In this document: piece by piece, positions 10,301-22,300 of the stretch
Numbering within the stretch: the stretch's first letter is position 1
Layout of the letters: every line of letters begins with the position of its first letter
NCBI GenBank assembly: GCA_031213475.1
Contig: JARUPZ010000019.1
Coordinates: forward strand, 8,028,698 to 8,092,697
Length of the DNA: 64,000 bases
Direction: 5' to 3'
DNA from: Nereocystis luetkeana
Lineage: Eukaryota; Sar; Phaeophyceae; Laminariales; Laminariaceae
Translations under genes and position numbers: made by a program
Notes under the pieces: generated by a model
What the model saw: the letters and a program-made list of their open reading frames with translations, nothing else
Told to the model about the DNA's origin: nothing
Databases searched by the model: none

Positions 10301-13300
10301 TCCGTGTGGGGATACATTACTTGAAAGTACATTTAGATGTATGCTTGTGCACTCTCTCTTTTGCTGTGATAGCATGTCGGTCGCATTCAGTACGATGGCA
10401 TGGCATTGCACTGTCTTGTCTGCGTACTCGTAGTGCATTATAACGTACCTGGGATTGCTGTACGTACTGTCTGTAGTATCTCCGTGTTGTGGTAGTTGTG
10501 TCCTTGTAGAGGTTGTGTATCTATCTCTTATTGGTAGGATGAAGAATCGTCGCAGACACTATTAACAGGTGTGCTGGATGTCGACGGGTAGCAAGAACGA
10601 TTTAAATTGAGGAACGCACAACAGTAGTGCAGTATTAATAGTAAACTACTTGAGTTAACACTTTTAGGACTGCAGTCCCGTTTCGGGGGACAAACCACAC
10701 TAATTCCAAGTAATTTTCCCCCCAAACGGGACTGCGGTCCTGAAAGGGTTATAACCGTACATAACCCGCTGAGGGCTGCACTCCCGTTAAGGGGGAAACA
10801 ACACTCGGATTTAGAGTTAGATATTTGTTCCTGTGTAAGTGCGGTTCTATGAGGGATGAACGAGGTGCGTTGATTTATTGCACCCTACGAGTATATGTAG
10901 ACTAAAGATAGAAGAGGGGGGAAAGGCACCTGTACCACCTGTATACCTGTAAGTGGGGCTTGTCCGCCTGTTATTTCCCCTTTGTTATTTTTCCTTGTTA
11001 CTTTCTCCTTGGTTCTTTGTCTTACTCTGTTCACAAGCAGTGGTGTTTTTTGTTATTTCTTCTTTTTTCCAGCTCGTTCTTTTTCAAGTGTAGGCCACCT
11101 CGCCTGCGGGGGGGGGGGCACGACAGATTGTTTCTCTTAGATTTTGCTTTCATTTTTCTTCTTCTTCTTTTTCGACTTGTCTACCTTGTTTTTGTTTTCT
11201 CTTTGATTGTTTCTTTTCGTTTCACTATTTCATAGATTGCGTATGTCGTGCCTGTCGTATCTAGTATGATGACATGGCTTCGCATTGCCCACTGCAGTTC
11301 ACACTGCACACGTGGCAACGTAGTATCTCTGTGGCGTAGCTTTGTGACCACAGAACTTGTATCTCTTCTAGGATGGAAGAATCGGCACGGACACTGGTTG
11401 TGCTGGATGTCGACGGGTAGAAAGAACGGTTTAATGTGAAGAACACACACACACACACGAGATGGTTGAGAGCACAATGGTGAAGTCGCTCTTGCGAGTG
11501 AAGGCGGAAAGAAAAAGTGACGGGGATAATAAGGACAAAAAATCCAACACACACAAAGGTTGCCCATCATCAACCTACCAGGTGTTCACAGTTTACAGTA
11601 GAGTATTAATAGTAGATAAGTCTATTTGTAGTATTGGTGGTATTCGGTGTTTGTTCGATGTTGAGTGCGATCGCAAACAGCCGTGATGAAAAGCTAATTC
11701 CTCGTTTCCGACGCGTCCCGCTGCAAAAGCGGGACGTGCATGAGACCAAACGTTGCTTATCCAGCGCTTCTGAGCTCTGCGACGTACTCGCTGCCAGCTC
11801 CGACTCGACGACTACAGTAGAATACAGCAGTGTCGGCCTCAACCTCGATCGTCAACGGCCTTGTCTCTTTTTGGCCGCAATGGTACCCTCAAGAAGCCCT
11901 GTTGTTTTTTGTTGTTGTAGGGTATGAATACTTCTTTTCTTCGTAGCGTCGATTAGGACTCCGGGCGGCCGTGACGATAAGCCAGCTCCTCGTTTCCGAT
12001 GCGTCTCGCCGCAAAAGCGGAACGTGCATGAGACCAAACGTGGCTTGTCCAGCACCTCTGAGCTTTGCTGCCATCATGGCCGCTCGTGTTAATACTGGTA
12101 TCTCCTAAAGGTAGCGTCAAGCTCGCTTGCCGAAAGTCTCTCTGGTTTGTTATCGCCGTAAAAGTGCTGTAGGAAAGCACCAACTATTGGCGTAGTTGCG
12201 TTATTTTTGGCAATGCGGACATCGCGCACCCCCCCCCAAAAAAAGCCGTGACGATAGGCTAATTCCTCGTTTCCGATGCGTCTCGCTGCAAAAGCGGGAC
12301 GTCTATGAGACCAAACGTTGCTTATCCAGCACTTCCGAGCTTTTCTGCCGTCATAGCCGCTCCTGTCTCAATTTAGCGCGAGCCTCAATGTAGTCTATCA
12401 AAGGACTCACTTCTATTTTTTTCCGCCATGTATGTAGGTGCCGCGAGGAACAAAGATGTGTTCGACGATGCGCACATCGCACGCCCGAAAAAGCCGTGAC
12501 GATAAGCTAATTCCTCGTTTCCGATGCGTCTCGCTGCAAAAGCGGAACGTGCATGAGACCAAACGATGCTTATCCAGCCCTTCTGAGCTTTTGATACTGC
12601 CCGCTCGTGTGAGAGTTCTTCTTATTTGTCGTTTGATCTTGTGCGCCGAAACAATCTATTTCGCGAACGTAATTTTCGTAGGAATGCGTCAGTTGTTGAC
12701 ATTTGTTGACGATGCGGACGTCGTGCAACCCACAAGCCGTGACGATAAGCTAATTCCTCGTTTCCGATGCGTCTCGCTGCAAAAGCGGGGGGTGCATGAG
12801 ACCAAACGTTGCTCATCCAGCACTTCCGAGCTTGTTATCGTGTCACCCTCCTTCGTCTCCTCGCTCTCACCTGTGATTTACCCCCCCCCCTGTCGTCCAT
12901 ATGCAAGTCCGCCTCAAAAGCGGTTCTTAGTAGGATGCAGCTCACCCTTCATGCGACTCGCCAGACACCTCACGGCGCTTCGCGCTTGGTGCAAGCAATG
13001 TCTGCCTGGTCGGTGAAAACCCGACATGCTCCGTCCCGGCATTGTAGGGATGCGAGGGTCTATGGTCATACGACTACGGCCATGCATGAGATCGAGTACA
13101 TCTATCCTATTGAGTACACCCCCTCCCCCCCCCCTGCGTCCGCACGGCGAGGTATCTCTCTACCAAACCTCATCACGTACAGTAGTAGCATTGTGCAACC
13201 CTACTGATAGTTGATAGAGTACATACATAGTGCGGTACGTTGTGTTGTATACTCAGCAGTCGTCTGTTGCTACTATTACGGGGGACCATAGTTAATAGGA

Positions 13301-16300
13301 CCAAATATTGTTAGTAAAAATGGTCAACTATATAGGTTTTTATGTATACCATAGGTCCTATTAACTATGGTCCCCCGTAATATCGTACAAAGGTACTGAT
13401 AGTACAGTCAGTGCGTTGTTGCTGTATTGTCGAGTCATTTGTTGTACTTTCTTGCTTGTCGCGTGCTTTTGCTCTCATGTATCGGTAGGGTACGCCCGAT
13501 AGTCTTGTGGTTGTATTTAGCGTAGGGTAGGGGCTGTGAGCTTTGGCCGACTCTTGGTTAGAGAATCACGCGTTGCGGACGATGCCACCCTGGCTGAAGA
13601 AGCCTAGAGCCGCGAGGGTAACGTGCTTTTTGGGGGTGGGGCGGCATCTCCAGGGTAATCGATCCTGTGAAGGCGTAGGGCCGACGGACCTCACACCCGA
13701 CTACCTCACAAGATCAAAGTACTCTAGAGACGCCGACCGTCAGCGTTTTTTTTTTTTTTTTTTCCGAATTCCGAATTCCGAATCCCCGTAGGAACGAAAC
13801 CTATTGGTACGAGTGAAATCGTAAAGAAACCCCAATAATTTCTTTGTCATTTACGTACGTTAACGTATTATCATGTCGCTCCCATAACCTGGAGGAACTG
13901 AATTCCAGCTACGTACCAGGTACGAGAGGTCTTCGCGTTCGGACTACGATTTTTTCGAACGAGTGTACTTTATTCAACCCGCTTCCGTCCGCCCCCCCCC
14001 CCCCCCCCCCCCGCCCCCTCCCGAATAATTTGGGATCCTCCAAGAACCTGTTTGGAAGTAAGAATACCCGGCTCCGAATGGCTCTTTGGTTTTCCAATTG
14101 ATGACACATCGAATTCCCGTCCTTTCTTTCTGTTTCTGTTTTTCCTAAAAAAAAAAAAAACTCCCGAACGATGACGGATGTATCCCCCCCTCAGAACTTG
14201 GAGGATTTGGATTCGGACGAGTGGTCTTCCGATTCCGACTCCGAGTCGGACTCGGAGGGGAGCGAGGACGAGGGCGACATGCTGAAGGGCCGCGCGAAGT
14301 GGCTCAAGAAGACGGACGACACGTCGGACATAAAGAAGCGGAAGGACGAGAAGAGGGCGGCCAAGGTCGAGGATGGGAAGAAGCGCAAGGACAAGGTGCG
14401 TGCGTGCGTGGGTGGGTGGGTGTGTGGGTGGATTGGGCAGCCAAGAGAGTCAAGGCATTGTACGTACATGGGCGTAGGGTTGTGGGTAGGGGGGATGCGG
14501 GGCGGGAGGTAGAGGGGGGGGGGTGGTGGGTGGGGCAGCCAGGCGGTACGTAGAGAAGTTGCAGTTAGACGACTAGTGTTGCGTGGGGAAGAGATGCTTC
14601 GGGAGGGGGGGGGGTAAGTGGGTGTAGGGGTGTGGAGGGGGGGCTATGCTGGGTAGTTAGGTGGGGAGGAGGGGATTGGGGGGGTGGTACGAGGGGGAAA
14701 GGGGTGCTTTGCCTCCGTGTGGTCTCTTTTTCTATGGATTTACTCTTGTAGTTCGACATGCCTTGTGGTCGTCCTTATCCTTTTTCGTTATTTTACAGTG
14801 CTGCTTATGTTTGCTTCTGCTCTTTTTTTATTTATTTTTTTCTTTTATGCTGTTTGAAAAAAAAAAAAAAAAAACTCGTGTACGTCGTTGTTTCTGTTCT
14901 CTTCCTATTTATCAGGAATAGTTGTTCTCTTGCCTCTTTATGTGTTCCTGATCCCTTTGCTGCCTGCCTGCTGTGTGTTTCTGCTGTCCATCCAGGCTGT
15001 TGTCATCGCTGGCAAGGACAAGGGCCCACCCCTCAAGCTAGACCTGGACATCACCTCCGAGGACCTGGAGAGGAAGCTCAGGGAGTGCCTCGCCAGTCGC
15101 GGCCGCAAGGCTACCGACCCCAAGGTCAGTACTCAGTACTCGATACTCCGTATTGCGCTCGCTACTAAACAATCGATGCTGGATACCGGTAGTTCAATAC
15201 TCAACACTCGACGTACAAAAGTCGGTATTACTTCGATACTTAACTATCAACGTTGTCGTGTGGATTTTCTGATGCTACGTTACGTTTCGTCACCCTCGTA
15301 CGTTACCTTGCGGTACCTTACGTTATCCCGCGTTACGTTGTGTTACATACCTTGCGTTGCCTCACGCTACCCCACGTTACCTTGCGTTACCGTGCGTAAT
15401 CTCAGAGTCACCCTGTACCATACCTTGCGTCGCATCTCGATTCGCTCGCCACAGGACGTCCTCCGGCAGCTGAGCGTCCTGGCGTACATCGCGCGCCGCC
15501 TGGGGCCCGTCCGTGAGATCCCCATCATCATGTACCTCGTTTCCGCCATGTTCGACACCTTGCGCAACATCGACGAGTACATGGAGACGGCGATGTGGAA
15601 GAGCTGCAGAGGTTACATCAACCGGGTGAGTTGGCCGTCAAAGCATTCACGCACACTGTTCGAAACGTTTCTGACGAGCCTGATGACGTTTTTTCGGCGA
15701 GAAAAATGGTCTTGACGAGTACCAGTTCTGTTTTTGGCGAGTACATGGCTTTGACGAGCGCGGCGCGGGGGAAGGTGGGTGGGAGGGAGGGTTGTGGCCG
15801 GGGTGGTGGGGTTGATCCAGAGGGGTTATAGACGGGGTCGTGAGGATGAACCCCCCCCCCCCCCATCAGGAGTGGGGGGTGGAGAGGGGATGGAAGCTAC
15901 ACGCCGCCCCCCCCCCCCCCCCACCCTTGGAGGAGTTGCTTTTGTACAAACAATTTTTACACATGGCGCCTTTTCTTTATACTTTTTTGTTGGAATGCCT
16001 TTTTTTGACACGAGTTTCCCCTCCCTTGCTCCTTTCCCTCCCTTCCTTTCCATCCCCCCCCCCCCCGCCCTCCCTCCTTTTTACCGCCTGCCGTGGCTCT
16101 GGCAACCGGCGTACCGACCCACCTATTGACCGACGGACCTCTTGCCACGTACATGTACAGGTAGCGGACTTGCTCGAAGCCCGCCCCGAGCTCACCCTCG
16201 GCCAGCTCGGCAACGAGGTCGTCGCCGACCTCCTCCAGGCCGGGTCAGGGGCCGAAGTCAACGAGTCCGAGGTAGCCGATGCTACCGCCGAGGTGGAGAA

Positions 16301-19300
16301 GACGGGCGTTCTCAAGGTCGTCGGGTCGCTGTCGCTGTACATGATCCGCCTGGGGGACGAGTACACGAAGTCTCTGCAGAGCATCAACCCGCACACGCAG
16401 GAGTACATCGGGCGGCTGAAGGACGAGTCGGTGGTGGTGGAGCTGGCGGCGAAGGTGCAGGGGTACTACGAGCGCCAGGGAGAGATGGGCATCGCGGCGG
16501 ACCTCGCGCTGCTTCAGGTGGGCGTGGGGTAGGGGTGGGATGGGGTTGTGTTGGGTTGGGTATGGTTGGGTGGGGTGTGATGTGCTCTTGTCCGGGTGTT
16601 GTTTTTGGGTTGGGTGGGGTGGCGAGTTTTGGTGGTTTCGTGTTGGACGGGTTCGGGTTTGATTCCTGTTTGGTTTGGATCGGTGCAGGTGGTGGCGGTG
16701 TGCGTGCTTTGCCTGGGCCCTAGCGTGTTTGAACGCGGCGCACACCTTCGCTCTGTTGTGCCTGGTATCGACTAAAATTTATCACGGCAGTGCCGCAACA
16801 GAGATGAATGTTAGAACAGTAATAACCCGCGTACCAATGTATCGTCAGAACACGGGCGTAGAGGCAGTAGGCGGCGAGCGAGCGACCCTCTATTCCTTCC
16901 CTCCGACTCTCTCCCCTTCTCTGCTTCTGTCGACGGTATGCCCTTGTTTTTGGCTTTTTTTTTCTTTTTTTTTCATCATGCCCCTTTCTCTCGCGGTGTC
17001 GTCATGTGCTAGGCGCTTGCTCCTATTTCTCCTCCTCCTGCCCCCACCCCCCCTCCTTCCTTTCCTCCTCCAATCCTCCTCCTCTCCCTCCCCCTCCTCT
17101 CCTCCCTCCCTCCCTCCTCCTCCGCCTCGTTGTCCTTCCTGGCGACAGGCGGAGCACCTGTACTACCAGCACGAGTCCATCGCCCGCGCCGTCCACAAGG
17201 CCCAGGCGTTCACCAACAAGTTCGGTAAGGCGGAGGACCTCCACCCGGCCTGCACGGTCTCCTCGGCCTCCGCGCGCTCCGATGGCAAGCTGGACGTCAG
17301 CAAGGGACACCCCGCGGCCTTCCTGGGGCAACCCGTCGTGGACCATGAAGACGTGAGAGAGACGTTGGAGTTGTTGTTGTGATGGCCGTGTGCTGGCGGG
17401 GATAGGGATAGGGGGAGGGTTAGGTGTGTGTGGGGGGGTGTACTCGATAGGAGGTATGTACTCGATCTCATGCATGGCCGTAGTCGTATGACCATAGACC
17501 CTCGCATCCCTACGATGCCGGGACGGAGCATGTCGGGAGGGTCATTAGTTGATTGCCGTAGTCACTTGAGAGACGTTGGAGTTGTCTTCGTTGCGGCCGT
17601 GTGCTGGCGGGGATAGGTACACGGGGAGGGTTGGGGGTGGGGGGGGGGGCATTGGTTGATTGCCGTGGTCATTTGACTTCCGACGATGCATCCCTTTCGA
17701 GACGGGGGGGGCGGGGGGGGGGGGTGGGGAGGGGGGAGTCTAAGGTGGTCAGGGCTAGGGTTAGGGTTTAAAGTTCAATATTTTGTAACCGTGTGTTGTG
17801 GAAACTGGGCCAAGTTGTATCCATCACAGCCCTCGCAGACGCGGAATATGTTGGGGCATGGACAGCGCACTCATCATACCTTTTTTATTTTGTTTTTGAA
17901 AAATAAAAAATATTCCAACTGCGTCAGCTGTGAGTTTCACCTATTGAGTGGTCGATGGCATTTAAAGCGAGGCGACCTCGGGTGTGGGGCCGGCCCGGCG
18001 GGCGTCTCCTCTTATGCGTGACGAGCTGTCTCTGGGTTTTGCGTGAGGCATATTTTTTTCGGGGCGGCGTAAGAGGTGTAAACCGCGCAGTGCATATAAT
18101 GCTGTATGTGTTATCATCTGGGCTGCCCCTCTCGCCAGACTCTGTCGACAGACAGCTGCAGTCGCTACGCCAGATAGCTATCTGTGACTGTGACTGTTCG
18201 TGACCCCCCCCCCCCCCCCCCACCCCCCCCCGCCCCGCTCTCTCTTCGACCCCGCCGCTCCCCGGTTCCACTCTCCCTTCCGGTCGTGCTTGCCTGTTAA
18301 TTCTTCATGCGCGCGCCGCCGCCTCCCCCCCCCCCCCACACTTCCTCCTATGCAGTTCCATCTTGACGTTGTGGTGGTTTTCCGTGCGTTGGTTGGCCTG
18401 GGTTTGTTTTGGTTTCATTGCGTGGTTTTGGTTCGGTTCTGGCTTTTGCGTTTTGCGTTTCGGCTGCTAACTCTTGTCTTTCTTTTTTTTTTCTTTTTTT
18501 TTTTTTCTTTCTTTGTCTCGGTCTGTGTTTCTTCGCAGGCGGACTATACGGAGCAGCTGCGGCTGCTGTGCGTGACGGTGTACCAGCACGGAAACGATCG
18601 CTGCCGCACCCGCGCCATGCTTTGCCACATCACGCACCACGCGCTTCACGACCGTTTCTACCCGGCCCGCGACCTGCTCCTCATGAGCCACCTCCAGGAC
18701 AACATCAGCCAGGCCGACATCGCCACGCAGATCTTGTACAACCGCATGATGGTCACGCTGGGCCTTTGCGCCTTCCGTAAAGGGCTCGTCAACGACGCTC
18801 ACGACTGCCTGAGGGACGTCTGCTCCTCGCGCGTTAAGGAGCTGCTCGCCCAGGGCATCCAGATTAACCGTTTCCAGGTGTGTGTTTTCGGTGTGTGTGT
18901 GGGGGGGAGGGGGGGGGGGGGATGTTTTGGTGTGTTTTCGTTTTTACTTCTCTTCGCCCTTTGTGTTTTCTTCCTTCCTTCCGGTATTACGGGGGACCAT
19001 AATAAATAGGACCCAATATTTGTGTGTAAACATAGGTGAATATATAGTTTTTGTGTGTACCGTAGGTCCTGTTTACTATGGTGGTCCCCCGCGACAGTAT
19101 TAGTAGTGACTCAAATCCAGGGTCACGGTAAGGCTCTCCAACAAGGCGAGAAGAAGCTCAACACTTTATTCCCTCGTCTGTTTGCGCGGTGTTGGGGTGT
19201 AACATACCTGGTTTGGGTTTTGTCTCCCTCGCCTGTCGTTTTTTTTTTTTTTTCTGTCCTGCTGTAAACAAATAAACGATACCGTTAAGAAACGGGACGC

Positions 19301-22300
19301 CAGTCTACAGTCCTGCAGCCCCCCCCCTTCTCCCCCGTTGTCCTATATACAGCGAAATGCATATATATTATATATATAGTATATCACCGAACGGAACGTG
19401 GGTATGACAGAAACGAAAGCAGAGCGTGAACGACAGAGGGGGGGGTGTACGCATTGTCATGCATGGCCGTAGGCGTATGGCCTTAGAACGAGAGAGACGG
19501 AGGGAGGCGAGGGCGGAGGCGGAGGCGTACTCATTTGTTGCTTGCCTCAGTCGCTTGACCATTGTGACCCGCACGCATCCCTTTCGAGACGGAGCACCGC
19601 GGAGGGAGTGGGTCTACAACGGCCGCGGCAAGGTTTTTTTGTCGTACAGCAGTTGTACCGGGCCGGGGGAAAAATGCAGGAGGATACGTAACGCCACAAA
19701 GATGAGAGCGACAGGGGAAAGCGTACGGATGTCACCACTGGCAGCAGTAGGGGCAGCCCTCAGGCCTCTCGTGGAAGCGGGGTCGGTCCAATTTTGCCGA
19801 AATCAGCTCAACACACTGACTGCATTGTGTTTCGGTTGATTTTCTCCACGGGCGTCTTTTGGTGTGTCGCTTTCGAGCGCGAGCCTGTCTGTGCAGAAGC
19901 ACCTTCGCATCCGCTCGGGCTCTCGCTCCGGAGAGGTTAACTGCATGAACGTGGTGGAGATGGACCGAAGCACGATGAAGTGTATGGGTTGTCCTCGGCA
20001 ACGTGGACGACCCCGCTACTATTACGGGGGACCATAGTTAATAGGACCAGATATTGTTAGTAAAAATGGTTAAATATATAGGTTTTTATGTATACCATAG
20101 GTCCTATTAACTATAGTCCCCCGTAATACGAGAGGCCTGGGGGCTGCCTCTAGTGCAAGTGGTGACAATCAATCCGTACGCTTTTCTGTTTTTCGCTCTC
20201 GTCTATGTGGCGTTCGCATCCTCCCGCGCGTATTTGATGCCAGGTCGTCCAAGTATCGTAGGCCACGTCTTCCTGCTGCGGTAGACCCACTCTCTCTTTC
20301 ACGTTTCCGCTTTCGTTTCTCGTGTCATTTTTACGTTCCGTGCGCTGGTTCATACATAGCCGATCTACATAATGGCTTTGTAACATTTTTTAAAAAGCTT
20401 TTTAGGGGGGCGGGGGGTTTGGAGAGGGGGAGGGGCTGCAGGACTGTAGGCGTTAGTCCTCTTCTCTACCGTGCATTTCGTTATTGCGTTAAAGCAGGTT
20501 ACATTTTTTTCTGTGTCTTTGTTCTTTTTCGGGGGTTGTGTGACGATGTTATGCCCGACGTATCATTTGTGGCCTGTTCGCTTTCCGGGTGGGCTGTTCA
20601 CGCGACCGCAGCCCCTGCCCGTTGTTACCTGGGGCGGCGGCCCCTTCTCTCCTCGTGTCCCTCATCCCACCCCCCCTCCTCTCTTCTCATCACCACCCCC
20701 CTCTTCCTCCCTCATCACACCCTCCTCCTCTTCCTTCATCATACTCCCCTCTTCCTTTTCCCTCCTGCCCCCCTCCCCCCCCCCCCCCCCCCCGACCCTT
20801 TTCCCTGGCCTCTTCTGCGCTTTGAAACTCTCCCAATGTTTCAGGACAAGAACCCCGAGCAAGAAAAGGCCGAGCGGCGAAGGCAAACCCCCTACCACAT
20901 GCACATCAACCTGGACCTGCTGGAGTGCTGCCACCTGACGAGCGCGATGCTCCTCGAGGTGCCGAACATGGCCCAGGAGTCGACGGAGCTGCGCAGACGC
21001 ATCATGTCCAAGACCTTCCGCCGCTACGTCGATTTCTTTAACCACCAGGTGCTGCAGGGGCGTCCGTGAAAAATGAGAAAACGACACACCACACCCCCAA
21101 AGGACGAAATGGAAAAACCGTTGCGACCGTTGTTGATCGCATGATGAAAAAAAAAGGAAAAAATATAAAATGATCCTTTTTTTTTTTTTTTTTCTTCACT
21201 TATTTCTGGTAAACCCCCTCCCCTCCTGTGTGGCAAAAAACAAATTCTGTGACGGTTTCACATTTATTTATTTTTTCCGGGCGCCCTTGATGTGTGTGTG
21301 AAAAATGGGCGTGTTGTACGCAACGTTTTGTTTTGGTCTACAGTACAGTATTACGGGGGACCATAGTTAGTAGGACCTATGGTATACATAAAAACCTACC
21401 AGGTATAGATTTAACCATTTTTACTAACAACATTTGGTCCTAATCACTATGGTCCCCCGAAATAGTGGTTTTCGGTTTCGTCGTTTTCTGCGTTTTATTC
21501 CTTCTTTTTTTTTCCTCAGTGTTTTTCTTGTTTTTCGTCGGTTCCTTCGTTTTTTTTCTGTGTGCCCTTCGTTATGTTTTTATTTCTTGGTGTCTGACCT
21601 TTTTTTTTTCGTCGTTTTTTTTTCCTCATCCTTTCGTTGAGTTCCTGGTATGGTTGTTGTTGTTGTTGTTGGGTTTTTATTTGCCCGAAAAAATATGGCG
21701 CTTACCCGAACGCAGGTGCGCATGACGTGCGAGCGTGACACCGCAAGAGAGCAGCGCCCTAGGAATACAACTCTAGCCTACTCTGCTTTGCTCCCGCTTT
21801 ACCTGACTACTTCCTGTCTTGACTTGACGCCACTGCTGTACCCCACCTACCCTCCTTCCCTGCTTCGAGGCGTGTCTACCATGTCTCGACGCCGCTGTTG
21901 TATCTCTCTGAATCTCCACCGACTCTACATTGTTCCGCCGCCAATCGTCCTCGCCCTACCCTGTCTTGATGAACGTCTACCATGCCCTGCCCTACCCCAC
22001 CCTACCCTACCCTGCCTTGCTTTGTGTTGCGTTACCCTACCCTACCCTACCGTGGGCCACCCCACCCTACCCTGCGCTGCCCTCTGGCTTGACTCCACTC
22101 TGACCTTGGACACCACTTAACCTTACCCTGTTCTACCTTGCCCTACCCTACCTTTTACCTTACTTTACCTTCACCCTACCCTGCCCTACGCTACCCTGGC
22201 TTGGCTCCACTTTGACTTTACCCTACCCTACGTTACCCTACCATACCCCACCCTACCTTGCCTTACCCTGCCTTACCCTATCCTACCTTACCCCACCTTA

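Larger units (their letters stand above)
10255..14194 (+). other. eIF3c intron 4 (3.9 kb, probable GC-AG)
   Basis: GCGAGT...CCCTCAG. The most element-rich early intron: an F-family fragment, two family B pieces, a full F copy, five family D structured elements, a truncated K element, one family A MITE, T and G runs. No coding segment recognised; the flanking exons join in phase 0. Confidence 0.75.

Noticed and set aside
11679..12833. Hammerhead ribozyme in the family D units
   Set aside because: GTGATGA-like and GAAA-like pieces occur, but no arrangement of CTGANGA, GAAA and three stems fits on either strand.
12438..13016. 192-codon open frame with repeated [19 protein letters not shown] segments
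   Set aside because: It reads through two family D structured elements and part of a family K element inside an eIF3c intron. Conservation follows RNA pairing, not codon positions.
14888..15715. 275-codon continuous frame
   Set aside because: It fuses eIF3c exons 6 and 7 with their introns; the intron part is a decamer repeat, and splice sites give a better family match.
17753..17769. Telomere-like CTAGGGTTAGGGTTT
   Set aside because: Only about two units, inside an intron; not evidence of a telomere.
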